Shown here piece after piece: positions 24,554-33,599 of a stretch of DNA of 64,000 nucleotides. Under the pieces are notes generated by a model that saw only the letters and a list, made by a program, of their open reading frames with translations, was not told the origin of the DNA and did no database searches. Location: assembly GCA_963777565.1 (NCBI GenBank), contig CAVZQZ010000005.1, positions 3,579 through 67,578 on the forward strand, given 5' to 3'. The translations under genes were made by a program, and so were the position numbers. Source of the stretch: CALMEC01 sp963777565. Lineage in GTDB: Bacteria > Actinomycetota > Thermoleophilia > Miltoncostaeales > Miltoncostaeaceae. Each line of letters begins with the position of its first letter. Position 1 is the stretch's first letter.

Positions 24554-25557
24554 GTGGCGGCCAGCCACGCCGCCGCCGGCTCGGCGTAGTACGTCATGAT
24601 CAGATCCGCGCCGGCCCGGCGGATCGCGGTGAGCGTCTCGAGCGCCGCGGCCCGGTCGTCGACCCAGCCGCGCTCCGCGGCGGCCTTCAGCATCGCGTAC
24701 TCGCCACTCACGTGGTACGCGGCGACCGGCAGGGTCGTGGCCCCCCGCACGGCGGATATCACGTCGAGGTACGTAACGGCCGGCTTGACCATGATCATGT
24801 CGGCGCCCTCGCCCTCGTCCTGCGCGACCTCCCGAAGCGCCTCGCGGACATTCGCCGGGTCCATCTGGTACCCGCGGCGGTCGCCGAACTCCGGGGCGGA
24901 GCCCGCCGCCTCGCGGAACGGCCCGTAGAACGCCGAGGCGTACTTGACGGCGTAGGAGAGGATGACCGTCGCCTCGTGGCTCTCGGCGTCGAGCGCGGAG
25001 CGGATCGCGCCGACGCGGCCGTCCATCATGTCGCTCGGGGAGACGATGTCGGCGCCGGCGTCGGCGTGGCTCACCGCGGTCCTGGCGATCAGCTCGATGC
25101 TGAGGTCGTTGTGCACGTGGCCGTCCACGATCACACCGCAGTGGCCATGGTCGGTGTACCCGCACAGGCACACGTCGGTGACCACCACGAGGTCGGGTGC
25201 GGCGTCCTTGATCGCGCCGATCGCGGTCTGGACCACACCGCCCGTTGCGTACGCGCTGCTCCCGGCGGCGTCCTTCTCGTCCGGCACGCCGAACAGCAGC
25301 ACGGCGGGCACGCCGGCGTCGAACGCGGCGCGGGCGCGCTTTGCGAGCACGTCGGGCGACTGGCGGGACTGGCCGGGCAGCGAGGCGATCGGCTGCTCCA
25401 CCCCGGTGCCGGTGACCGCGAAGAGCGGAAGGACGAGCTGGTCGGGCGTCAGGCGGGTCTCCCGCACCATCCGGCGAAGCGTCGCGCCGGCCCGGAGCCT
25501 GCGTGGCCGCACGGTCGGAAACGCACCGGTGCTCGCGCGTGGGATATCGTCGATCAC
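24550..25557 (-). CDS. hemB: Porphobilinogen synthase
   Basis: 335 residues. Zinc-type active site CLCGYTDHGHCG, and the two Schiff-base lysines in AVKYASAFYGPFR and MVKPAVTYLD. Condenses two 5-aminolevulinates. The GTG at 25557 is 8 bases after TACACT (minus strand, 25566-25571), so the long hemB-to-mqnA run may begin with a leaderless transcript here. Confidence 0.95.
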   Translation of the reverse strand: MIDDIPRASTGAFPTVRPRRLRAGATLRRMVRETRLTPDQLVLPLFAVTGTGVEQPIASLPGQSRQSPDVLAKRARAAFDAGVPAVLLFGVPDEKDAAGSSAYATGGVVQTAIGAIKDAAPDLVVVTDVCLCGYTDHGHCGVIVDGHVHNDLSIELIARTAVSHADAGADIVSPSDMMDGRVGAIRSALDAESHEATVILSYAVKYASAFYGPFREAAGSAPEFGDRRGYQMDPANVREALREVAQDEGEGADMIMVKPAVTYLDVISAVRGATTLPVAAYHVSGEYAMLKAAAERGWVDDRAAALETLTAIRRAGADLIMTYYAEPAAAWLAAT

Positions 25558-25620
25558 GGCCGTCGAGTGTATCGCGCGACCGCGCTCAACCGGCGGAGTG
25601 AGCGCGTGAAGGGAGGGCAC

Positions 25621-25893
25621 ATGTCCGGCGAGAGCTCCCAACCGACGATCTGGGTGCGCGCGATCGCAGACGAGCGCTTCCGGGCCGCCCTGGTCGAGGA
25701 TCCGCTCCGCGCGCTGGCGGCGTTCTCCGATGTGGCGGTCTCGCCGGACCAGGTCCGCCAGCTCGACGAGATGAGCCGCGACGAGCGCGAGGGGCTCATC
25801 ACCCGGCTGCTGCGCGAGGCGCACTGGCGCGGCGGTCAGGCCCGGTTCGGCGACGTCGGCGTCGACGGCCGGCTGGGCGGCGGCGACCCGTAG
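25621..25893 (+). CDS. NHLP-leader-like small protein (candidate RiPP-type peptide)
   Basis: 90 residues with a clear GGGAGG site before the ATG. The stretch DERFRAALVEDPLRALAAF resembles the nitrile-hydratase-like/Nif11 leader pattern (FRxxLLxDPxxAL), as in the Os1348-type NHLP-clan proteins. The C-terminal part is Gly/Asp-rich (GDVGVDGRLGGGDP). No modification enzyme or exporter is adjacent. It may be a non-RiPP regulator of the same fold. Divergent from hemB. Confidence 0.5.
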   Translation: MSGESSQPTIWVRAIADERFRAALVEDPLRALAAFSDVAVSPDQVRQLDEMSRDEREGLITRLLREAHWRGGQARFGDVGVDGRLGGGDP

Positions 25894-25922
25894 GCACCCC
25901 GCCGGCGGATACGGTGTCGGCC

Positions 25923-26504
25923 ATGCCCGGCCACCCCGGTCCCGTGGAGCTCGCGGCCGCGTACGCCGCGGGCTGCTTCCCGATGGACGTGGACGGCAGG
26001 ATCGGCTTCTACGAGTGCGATCCGCGGACGGTCATCCCGATCGACGGCTTCCGGCTCCCGCGCTCCGTCTCCCGGGCGCTGCGTGGCACCGTGTTCGAGG
26101 TGCGGTTCGACACCGCGTTCGAGGAGGTGGTGGCGGCATGCGGCGGCGAGCGCCAGGGCGGAGCGTGGCTGAGTCGCCGCCTCGCCGACGCCTACCTCGA
26201 GGCGCACGCCGCCGGATTCGCGCACAGCGTAGAGATCTGGTGCGGGGGCCGGCTCGCCGGCGGACTGTTCGGCGTCGCGATCGGGGGGCTGTTCACGAGC
26301 GAGAGCATGTTCCATCGTGTGTCCGACGCCGGAAGCGCCGCGCTGGTGGCGACGCACGCCCACCTCGCGGCTCGTGACTTCACCCTGTGGGACATTCAGA
26401 TGTCGTCACCCCACACGGCCCGCTTCGGCGCCGTCGACCTCACCCCCGAGGAGTACCGACTGCGCCTCGCGGACGCGCTGCCCCTACGGCGCAGCTTCAC
26501 CTGA
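25923..26504 (+). CDS. aat: Leucyl/phenylalanyl-tRNA-protein transferase
   Basis: 193 residues. Adds Leu or Phe to N-terminal Arg/Lys of proteins for the N-end rule. Signatures: AAYAAGCFPM, the degenerate YECDPR (usually WWSPDPR), HSVEIWCGGRLAGGLFGVAIGGLFTSESMF. The ATG at 25923 follows TACGGT (25910-25915) by 7 bases; an in-frame GTG lies 9 bases earlier. Confidence 0.92.
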   Translation: MPGHPGPVELAAAYAAGCFPMDVDGRIGFYECDPRTVIPIDGFRLPRSVSRALRGTVFEVRFDTAFEEVVAACGGERQGGAWLSRRLADAYLEAHAAGFAHSVEIWCGGRLAGGLFGVAIGGLFTSESMFHRVSDAGSAALVATHAHLAARDFTLWDIQMSSPHTARFGAVDLTPEEYRLRLADALPLRRSFT

Positions 26505-26537
26505 GGGGCGTTGTTCGCCCCACGTCTCGCGTCCGGG

Positions 26538-26816
26538 CTACGTGTGCTCGCCGGCCAGGCGGCGGCGCAGCTCCTGCACGGCGGCGAGCTCCGCCTCGGC
26601 CCGCTCCAGCTCGGCGGTGCAGCCGGCCACGTCCGCGAAGCTCGGCTCCTGTATCGCCGAGCGCACCAGGGCCACCCGGCCGAGCGGCCAGTCAGCGACG
26701 AGGGCGTGCTGCGCCTCGGCAATCGCCAATCGCTCGGTCAGCTCGTCGACGACCTCCACGAGCCTGGACGCCTCTCCCGCCGCCCGCTGCAGAAGCTCCC
26801 GGTACATGTCATTCAC
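26538..26816 (-). CDS. Small helical protein after the ABC permease
   Basis: 92 residues, almost wholly helical and heptad-like (VVDELTERLAIAEAQHAL ... CTAELERAEAELAAVQELRRRL), so probably a coiled coil. The GTG at 26816 overlaps the permease stop and has GGAGG 8 bases upstream, so it is part of the ABC operon. No family recognised. Confidence 0.6.
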   Translation of the reverse strand: MNDMYRELLQRAAGEASRLVEVVDELTERLAIAEAQHALVADWPLGRVALVRSAIQEPSFADVAGCTAELERAEAELAAVQELRRRLAGEHT

Positions 26817-28156
26817 ACCTCGGTCCTCCTTCGAAGTACCACGGCCGCGGCGCCGGTGAACACCGCCGCGAGGAGTGCCAGCTGACCGAACCGCAGCCAG
26901 ATGTCCCTGGCGACGATCGTCGGCTCCACGAGCAACGTCTGGAACGTGCGAAACGCCGGCCCGAACGCGAAGAAGTCGCTGATCGTGCTGGCCACGGAGC
27001 TCTCGGTGAACAGCCCGAGAAAGATGAGCGGCAGGGCGAGCATCAGGGCGGCGAGCAGCCCGGTGCGCGTTTCCCGCGCCAGCGCGCCGATGAGCACCCC
27101 GAAGCCCGCGAAGGCCAGCCCCGCCAGAAGCAGCGTCGGGATCCACAGCGCCCAGCGCCCGACCGTCAGCGACGTCGCGAGCGCCACGATCGCGAGCAGG
27201 ATGAACCCGATCACGAGGGACACCGCTGACGCGAACGTCACCTTCTCGCCGACGAGCGCCTCCGGGCTGACCAACCCCCGCCGCAGGCGCACGAGCGTGT
27301 TGTCCTCCCGTTCCGCCGACAGGCTCGCCGCCGCGAGCAGCACCCCCACGAGCGCCAGGCTCACGAGCAACGCGCCGGCAAAGCCGAACGCCGACAGCGG
27401 CTCCCGGCCGGTCGGCGGGTCCGGGACCTTCAGGGTGATCGGCTGGCTGATCGCGGTCGCCGCGTCGTTCGCGAGTTCGAGGTTCACGCCGGCCTCGACG
27501 ATGAAGTTGAGGAGCGGATCCAGCCGCCTTGCCAGGGCGCGCTGACCCTGCTTCGTCAGGGTGGCCTGGACCTGGCGCACGAGCTGCTCGCTGCGCTTCA
27601 AGCCGAGGACATTGCCCTCGCGGGTGAAGATGGCGACGTCGCCCCCCTCGATGATGACCCGCACGAGGTCCAGCGTCTGCGCGACGTACGCACCCGCCAG
27701 CTCCTGGTTGAGACGGGCGACCGCGGCCTCGAGGCGGCGGGAGATCGACTGCGCCTCGATTGGCGACCGGCGATTGACCTCGAGGCCGATGGTCGGGGAG
27801 CGGATGCCCGACTGGAGGTCGCTGATGAACCCCTCCGGCAGGGTCAGCACCGCGCTCACCCGGCCCTCGTCGAGCGCGCGGCGCGCCTCGTCGGCTGAGA
27901 GGTGTTTGAGGTCGACCTCCTTCGCAAGCCGCGCCTCGTAGTCCTTCACCCCCAGCCGCTGGTCGCCGACGCGGACGGTGCGGTTGCTTGTGTCGAGGTT
28001 CACGAAGGCGATGGCGGGCTTGCGCTCGCCGCTCTGCAGCGCCACCGTCACGAGCGCCGCGACGATGAGCGGGTAGCCGATCAGCATCACCAGCAGCCCG
28101 CGTCCGCGCAGCAGGAGCCTGAAGTCCTTGCGGAACAGCTGCAGGGGGGCGCTCAC
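26813..28156 (-). CDS. ABC-2-type transporter permease
   Basis: 447 residues: one span near the N-terminus (LLVMLIGYPLIVAALVTVAL), a large extracytoplasmic domain of about 200 residues, then five spans in the C-terminal half. This is the ABC-2/NatB-type exporter layout. The extracellular domain has several proline-Thr bends but no recognisable enzyme motif. GTG overlaps the ATPase stop. Substrate unknown. Confidence 0.85.
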   Translation of the reverse strand: MSAPLQLFRKDFRLLLRGRGLLVMLIGYPLIVAALVTVALQSGERKPAIAFVNLDTSNRTVRVGDQRLGVKDYEARLAKEVDLKHLSADEARRALDEGRVSAVLTLPEGFISDLQSGIRSPTIGLEVNRRSPIEAQSISRRLEAAVARLNQELAGAYVAQTLDLVRVIIEGGDVAIFTREGNVLGLKRSEQLVRQVQATLTKQGQRALARRLDPLLNFIVEAGVNLELANDAATAISQPITLKVPDPPTGREPLSAFGFAGALLVSLALVGVLLAAASLSAEREDNTLVRLRRGLVSPEALVGEKVTFASAVSLVIGFILLAIVALATSLTVGRWALWIPTLLLAGLAFAGFGVLIGALARETRTGLLAALMLALPLIFLGLFTESSVASTISDFFAFGPAFRTFQTLLVEPTIVARDIWLRFGQLALLAAVFTGAAAVVLRRRTEV

Positions 28157-28905
28157 GCGGGTGCGCCGACCAGGTTCAGGAACGCCTCCTCCGCGGCGTC
28201 GGCCTCGCCGACACCCGCCGTTCCGTGGCTGGCGACGAGCTCCGCGGGCGTGCCGGTGAACGCCACCCGCCCCTGGTTGAGGACGACCATCCGCTCGCCG
28301 TGGCGGGCGGCCTCGTCGACGGATTGGGTCGAGAACAAGACCCCGAGCCCGTCGTCGCGACGCAGCTCGTCGAGCCACCGCCAGAGGCGGTGCACCTGAT
28401 CGGGGCTCAGGGTCGCGGTCGGCTCGTCGAGCAGCAGGGCGGCGGGCCGCCCGGCGAGCGCGATGGCGAGGTTGAGGCGCTGCATCGTCCCAGTGGAGAG
28501 CTCCCCGGCGAGTTGGTCGGCGAAGCGCCGCAGGTCGGCTCGGTCGAGGAGCTCCTCCGTCAGCGCGTCCGGGTCGGCGGCTCGTTCGAGCGCGCCGAAG
28601 AGGCGCAGGTTCTCACGTGTGGAGAGCTTGCGATACACGGCGGGCTGGTGCGGCACCCACCCCACGGGCGTGCGCTTGGCCTCGTGGTGGACCAGCCGTC
28701 CCGCCGTCGGCGCGCTGACACCCGCGAGGATTCGAAGCAGGGTCGTCTTTCCGGCTCCGTTCGGGCCGAGCAGCGCCACCGCGTCGCCGGCCTCCAGCGC
28801 GATGTCAACGTCCTCGAGGGCGGCGACGTGCCGGAACCGCTTCGAGAGGCCCGCTCCGAGCAGGAGCGTGCCGCTCCGAGCCGTCACCTCGAACGTCCCA
28901 GCCAT
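28153..28905 (-). CDS. ABC transporter ATP-binding protein
   Basis: 250-residue ATPase. Walker A GPNGAGKTT, Q-loop region VPHQPAVYRKLS, signature LSTGTMQRLNLA (a variant of LSGGQ), Walker B ALLLDEPTATLS and the switch residue in FSTQSVDEA, where Gln replaces the usual His (TH). Pairs with the permease directly downstream. Confidence 0.92.
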   Translation of the reverse strand: MAGTFEVTARSGTLLLGAGLSKRFRHVAALEDVDIALEAGDAVALLGPNGAGKTTLLRILAGVSAPTAGRLVHHEAKRTPVGWVPHQPAVYRKLSTRENLRLFGALERAADPDALTEELLDRADLRRFADQLAGELSTGTMQRLNLAIALAGRPAALLLDEPTATLSPDQVHRLWRWLDELRRDDGLGVLFSTQSVDEAARHGERMVVLNQGRVAFTGTPAELVASHGTAGVGEADAAEEAFLNLVGAPA

Positions 28906-28989
28906 CGGGCAACGAGCCTGCTCATCCCGAGAATCCTACAAGCGCGGGAGCTGGCGGACCGTCGCGCCGGTGATGTACCCTGCGTCGTC

Positions 28990-29769
28990 GTGGCTGCGGT
29001 GACTCCCGAGCAGCTCGAGCCCGCTCGACACGTGCGGGCGCGCGAGCTCAAGATCCGGCGCCGCCGGAGTCTGATCGCTGCCCTGGTCGGGCTCGCCGTG
29101 GTCGGGGCGGTCGCGCTCGTGCTCGCCCGGGCGCAGCACGTGGGCCAGGTCGACCCGGGCGCGGTCGCGTCGCCGGTCGCGGCGTCGGCGCTCGACCTCG
29201 GGGTGCGGCCCCAGGATCGGGTGATCGCGCGGGCCGGGCTGGTGGAGCTGCACCTCCCCGTCGATCGCGCCCGCGTGGCGCAGACGCTCTTCCGGCCGAT
29301 CGACGACCCGAATGCCGTCGCCCTCGACCCGGCGTCGGGCTGGAAGCACGTCACCGCGCCGCGCGACGGCCGCGCCGGCCCGGAGACCGCCGGCATGGAC
29401 ATCGCGGCGCCGCCGGGCACCATCGTGTACTCGCCAGTCAACGGCACGATCGTGAGCGTGTCCGACTACGTGGTGGCGGGCAAGCACGCCGGCTACGAGG
29501 TGGACATCAGCCCGGACACCCAGAGCGACGTCGTCGTCCGGGTCCGTCACATCACGGGGATCCCCGTCGAGCGGCTGGCGGGCCCGGTCTGCGGGGCCGC
29601 GGGCTTCGACGCGCCGAACGTCGGCGCATTCGTGACCGCGGGGGTCACGTGCATCGGGCAGGTGCGCGACGCGAGCGACCTCAGCGACGTCGCCCGGCCG
29701 GAGATCGCGAAGTACGTCGCCGGGCCCGGGAACCACGTGCACATGGAGGTCGTGCGAGTCGGCTCGTGA
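28990..29769 (+). CDS. Membrane-anchored M23/LytM-like protein
   Basis: 259 residues: basic N-terminus, one membrane span at about residues 26-46, and a duplicated-hairpin-like M23 domain: MDIAAPPGTIVYSPVNGTIVSV, then YEVDISP and the end GNHVHMEVV. The first zinc ligands of active M23 peptidases (HxxxD) are not obvious, so it may be a non-catalytic LytM regulator. GTG start follows TACCCT (28976-28981) by 8 bases. Overlaps the next gene by GTGA. Confidence 0.75.
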   Translation: MAAVTPEQLEPARHVRARELKIRRRRSLIAALVGLAVVGAVALVLARAQHVGQVDPGAVASPVAASALDLGVRPQDRVIARAGLVELHLPVDRARVAQTLFRPIDDPNAVALDPASGWKHVTAPRDGRAGPETAGMDIAAPPGTIVYSPVNGTIVSVSDYVVAGKHAGYEVDISPDTQSDVVVRVRHITGIPVERLAGPVCGAAGFDAPNVGAFVTAGVTCIGQVRDASDLSDVARPEIAKYVAGPGNHVHMEVVRVGS

Positions 29770-30566
29770 GTGACGCCGTCGACCAACTCCGGGTGCTACT
29801 GGTCGGTGACGTGTTCGGGACGGTCGGCCTGCGCGCCCTCCTCGAGCAGCTGCCGGCGCTCCGTGAGCGGCATCGGCCGCACGCGGTGATCGTGAATGCC
29901 GAGAACTCGGCGAACGGCGCTGGCACCTTCGCAAAGCAGGCGAAGGAACTCCTCGCCGCCGGCGTCGACGTCCTGACCGGCGGCAACCACACGCTGCGCC
30001 AGAGCGACCTCTACCCGGTGCTCGAATCCGACGCGCGCGTGCTGCGTCCCGACAACCTCGCGGCCAGGGCACCGGGTCGGGGCGTCGCGGTCGTCGACGT
30101 GGCCGGCGGGTTCCGGCTGGGAGTCGTCAACCTCATCGGCTCCGTGTTCATGGACAGCGCCCACAGCCCGTTCGCGGTGGTCGACGCCCTCGTCGACCGG
30201 ATGCTCCGCGAGACGCGGTTCGTCGTCGTCGACATCCACGCCGAGGCGACGAGCGAGAAGGTGGCGCTCTCACGTCACCTCGACGGCCGGGTGACGGCCG
30301 TGGTGGGCACGCACACGCATGTTCAGACGGCCGACGCCCGCGTGCTTCCCGGCGGGACGGCGTACATGACCGACCTCGGGATGACCGGCCCCCACGACGG
30401 GGTGATCGGCGTGCGCTCCGACATCATCCTGCGGCGGTTTCTCTCCGGCGCTCCGGGACGCTTCGAGCCGGCCGACGGGGAGGTGCTGGTGCAGGGGGCG
30501 CTCGTGACGGCGGGCGGCGATGGCCGCGCCACCGCGATCGAGCCGTTCAGCGTCCCCGCCCGCTAG
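29766..30566 (+). CDS. YmdB-type metallophosphoesterase
   Basis: 266 residues of the TIGR00282/YmdB group, two-metal phosphoesterases acting on cyclic nucleotides. Ligand motifs: GDVFG, NAENSANG, GGNHTLRQ, DIHAEATSEK and VGTHTHVQTADARVL. Translationally coupled to the M23-like gene. Confidence 0.92.
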   Translation: MSDAVDQLRVLLVGDVFGTVGLRALLEQLPALRERHRPHAVIVNAENSANGAGTFAKQAKELLAAGVDVLTGGNHTLRQSDLYPVLESDARVLRPDNLAARAPGRGVAVVDVAGGFRLGVVNLIGSVFMDSAHSPFAVVDALVDRMLRETRFVVVDIHAEATSEKVALSRHLDGRVTAVVGTHTHVQTADARVLPGGTAYMTDLGMTGPHDGVIGVRSDIILRRFLSGAPGRFEPADGEVLVQGALVTAGGDGRATAIEPFSVPAR

Positions 30567-30587
30567 CCGGCCGGACGCGCATGTCTG

Positions 30588-31835
30588 TCAGTGCTGGGGC
30601 ACGGGCGGGTGCCCGGCGATCCGGGTGACGGCCGTGCGCTCGGCCGGCTGGGGTCGGGGCCACGCGAGCGCGACGAGGGCGACGAGCAGCGCGTCGCGGA
30701 TCACGAGCAGGGTGATCGCGGGGGTCTCGAGGCCGACCAGATCCCAGTAGCGGACGGGGAAATAGAGCTGCGTGGTGATCAGCGCGCACACGGTGACGGC
30801 GAACGCCCCGCGCCCGTAGCGGCCGGCGACCAAAAGGGTCGCGGGCAGGAGCCACACAAGGAACTGCGGCGACAGCACCTTGCCGCCCACGAAGGTGACC
30901 GCGAGCGTCGCGGCGCACGCGGTCACGAACAGCTGGGCTCCGCCGGGCCGGGGGATCCGGCGCCACAGGACGACGGCGGTGGCGCACACCGCGGCGATGC
31001 CGACGAGCATGAGCGCCGTCGAAACGGCCGCGATGACGTCGGGACCCTGTCCGATCAGGTTCTGACTTCCGAACGAGTCGTCGACGCGCAGGACGATGTT
31101 TGCGAGGGCGTGCAGCCCCAGGAGGTAGCCCGCGCCGAGCGACTCGATCTGCAGCGGCCGGTCGATGTGGTAGGAGAACATGTCCCAGACGCCCTCGGGC
31201 GAAAGGGCGACGAACGGAAGGAACGTCGCCGCGACGACGCCGGCGGCGATCGCCGCCCACGTGACGGTGCACCGGGTGCTGCGATGGCGGCGGTGCCAGA
31301 CGACCAGGAGCGGAACAAGCACGATCGGCACGAGCTTCAACGCGATCGCGCATGCGAGCAGCGCCCACGCGAGGGGAAACCGGCACGTGACCGCCGCCCA
31401 GAGCGTCCACGCCAGCAGCGCCGCCACGGCCAGGTCGAACCGCGTCGCCACGAAGTCCCCGAGGAGGAAAGGCACGAGCGCGACGGCAAGGCCCGCCGCC
31501 GCCTGGCGCTTCACGCTCATCCCGAGGCCCCGGGCGGTCGCGACCGTGCCGAGCACCGTCGCGCAGAGCGCGGCGAGCATCATCAGCGAGAACGCCGCCC
31601 CGTACGACACGGGCAGCAGACGGGCGAGGGTCACCAGCCCGGCCGCGAGCGGCGGGTACTCGAACGGGAAGTCGCGGTAGGGGACGTCTCCGCCGGTGAT
31701 CGCCCGGGCGACGTCCTGGTAGACCGGAAGGTCCGTGATGTGCTGATGCGGGTAGAGATCCCACGTGTCCGCGATCGCCCAGGCGACGATCGCCACGCCG
31801 ACGAGCGCCGCCGGCAGCACCCGGCGAGCGCTCAC
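30588..31835 (-). CDS. Polytopic glycosyltransferase-like membrane protein (GT87-like)
   Basis: 415 residues with about ten membrane spans. DLPVYQDVARAITGGDVPYRDFPFEYPP is the typical first loop of polyprenol-phosphate-sugar-dependent mannosyl/arabinosyl transferases (DUF2029/GT87), with the catalytic-type Asp after the first span. It would transfer sugars outside the membrane. GTG overlaps the upstream stop (GTGTGA). Confidence 0.8.
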   Translation of the reverse strand: MSARRVLPAALVGVAIVAWAIADTWDLYPHQHITDLPVYQDVARAITGGDVPYRDFPFEYPPLAAGLVTLARLLPVSYGAAFSLMMLAALCATVLGTVATARGLGMSVKRQAAAGLAVALVPFLLGDFVATRFDLAVAALLAWTLWAAVTCRFPLAWALLACAIALKLVPIVLVPLLVVWHRRHRSTRCTVTWAAIAAGVVAATFLPFVALSPEGVWDMFSYHIDRPLQIESLGAGYLLGLHALANIVLRVDDSFGSQNLIGQGPDVIAAVSTALMLVGIAAVCATAVVLWRRIPRPGGAQLFVTACAATLAVTFVGGKVLSPQFLVWLLPATLLVAGRYGRGAFAVTVCALITTQLYFPVRYWDLVGLETPAITLLVIRDALLVALVALAWPRPQPAERTAVTRIAGHPPVPQH

Positions 31836-33595
31836 ACCGCGACCTCGGCGGCCACCGGGTGCGGCGCGGGTGCGGTTGCGGCGACGGGCGCGTGGGCACG
31901 GATGCGGGCCGGCCACTCGGGCACCATCGCCACCAGCGCGAACGGCAGGAACCACGGGATGTAGAGGTAGAACCAGTGGGTCATCGTCAGCTGGACGCCG
32001 AGGATGAGCGCTCCGGACAGCGCCGCGAAGCCGCGGAAGTCCAGCCGCCGCGGCCAGCGGGCGACGGCGACCGCGGCCAGCAGCACGGCGACGCCGAGCG
32101 CCACCTGCAGCGGACGAAGCCACGTGTACTGGCCCCAGAGCGAGAACGGCGACTCGCGGTCGAGTTGGAAGCCGATCGTGCGCGACCAGAACGCGCGCAG
32201 GCCGTCGCTCCCGTCGAGCAGGACGACCCAGCCGGTGGCGAGCGTCGCGATGGCGAGGCCAGCGACGTAGGCCGGGACGCGCCCGGGGCCGCGAGCGCGC
32301 TGCGGGAAGGGATGCCGGCCCCAGAGCACCAGCAGGATCGCGGGCGTGAACTTGCTGAGCACGGCGAGGCCGAGCGCGATGCCGCGTCCCATCGGCCGGT
32401 GTGCAACGACGAGCCCCCACACGAGGCACGCGGCCATCAGGGAGTCGTTCGAGTTGCTCTCGAGGGCGTAGGCGGTGAACGGGAATGCCGCCCATGCGAG
32501 CCCGAGGCCGGCCGCGAGCCGCCGCCCCGACAGCCGCCAGCCGAGCACCAGCATTCCGAGTAGGGCCGCCAGGTCGAACAGGACCGCCGCGCCGTGCGCG
32601 GCGGGGAGGTCGTTCCACCTGCCGATCCACGGGAACGCCGCTTCGAACGGCACGTAGGCCAGGTAGGTCACCGGACCGTACGTGTCGCACTGCCCGCAGT
32701 CGCCCGGGAACGTCCCGTACGGGGTCTCCGCGTGGGCGATCCGGTCCGCCCCGATGACGCCGGCGTAGCCGACGTCGATCACGTTCGCATCGAACGCGTT
32801 CAACCCGATCCGCAGTCCGACCGCGACGAGCATCAGGCACACCAGCAGCCACGTGGGGCACCACGACGCCAGGCGCGGGCGGCGCGGCCGCTCGTCGGGG
32901 ATGGGCACGGCGTCCGCCTCGTCCACTGGTGCGGGTTGCGGGCCGCGCCGGGTCGCGATCCACAACAGCCGCGCAGCGAGGTACGCCATGGGCGGGTAGG
33001 CGAGGGGAACCGACGTGAAGATCTCGCCCCGGTTGAACCACACCAGCGAGACGCTGAAGGCCGCGAGCATCGCAAGATCGAGGGTGTGCCACGACACGAT
33101 GCGCCGCCATCGCAGTAGCGGGATCAGGAACAGCGCGAGCAGCGGGATCCAGATCTGCGGCTCGGTGACCGCCCGGCCGAACGCGCCCTTGTATCCGCGC
33201 GCCATCTGCCAGGCGACCTGCGGACCGGTTCGCGTCTCCGTGATGGCGCCGGTCGCGTCGTCGACGAAGACCTCGGCCTGCACATGCTCCTTCGCGTCGA
33301 TGAAGTCGACGCTCCAGAGGTTCTTCTGGGTGTCGCGGGTCGCCGAGGTGCGGGCGGCGGGATGGTCGGCGAGCCAGTCCCGCAGGCGCTTCGACGTCCC
33401 GGCGATCGCGGTCGCGCGCTTCGACGTCAGCTCACCCGAGCCCGACGTGATCCGCGGCTGGGTGCTCGTCGCGAGCGCGGGCGACGCCTCCGGTCCGAGC
33501 GCCTGCACCGGAGTCTGCGGTGCGGCGACCGCGGCGCCGGCCGCCATCGCCAGCAGGAGCGCGGCGGCGAGCACGGCACGGCGGGCCCGGCTCAT
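31832..33595 (-). CDS. Exported N-domain fused to a membrane glycosyltransferase-like domain
   Basis: 587 residues. A signal peptide (residues 1-24), then about 120 residues with a PepSY-like pattern (WSVDFIDAKEHVQAEVFVDDATGAI), then ten or more membrane spans with the loop DRIAHAETPYGTFPGDCGQCDTYGPVTYLAYVP, as in GT-C type transferases. The combination of a PepSY-like domain with a GT-C fold is unusual. It precedes the GT87-like gene and follows gtrA, so the three may glycosylate a cell-surface polymer. Confidence 0.7.
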   Translation of the reverse strand: MSRARRAVLAAALLLAMAAGAAVAAPQTPVQALGPEASPALATSTQPRITSGSGELTSKRATAIAGTSKRLRDWLADHPAARTSATRDTQKNLWSVDFIDAKEHVQAEVFVDDATGAITETRTGPQVAWQMARGYKGAFGRAVTEPQIWIPLLALFLIPLLRWRRIVSWHTLDLAMLAAFSVSLVWFNRGEIFTSVPLAYPPMAYLAARLLWIATRRGPQPAPVDEADAVPIPDERPRRPRLASWCPTWLLVCLMLVAVGLRIGLNAFDANVIDVGYAGVIGADRIAHAETPYGTFPGDCGQCDTYGPVTYLAYVPFEAAFPWIGRWNDLPAAHGAAVLFDLAALLGMLVLGWRLSGRRLAAGLGLAWAAFPFTAYALESNSNDSLMAACLVWGLVVAHRPMGRGIALGLAVLSKFTPAILLVLWGRHPFPQRARGPGRVPAYVAGLAIATLATGWVVLLDGSDGLRAFWSRTIGFQLDRESPFSLWGQYTWLRPLQVALGVAVLLAAVAVARWPRRLDFRGFAALSGALILGVQLTMTHWFYLYIPWFLPFALVAMVPEWPARIRAHAPVAATAPAPHPVAAEVAV

Positions 33596-33599
33596 CGCG

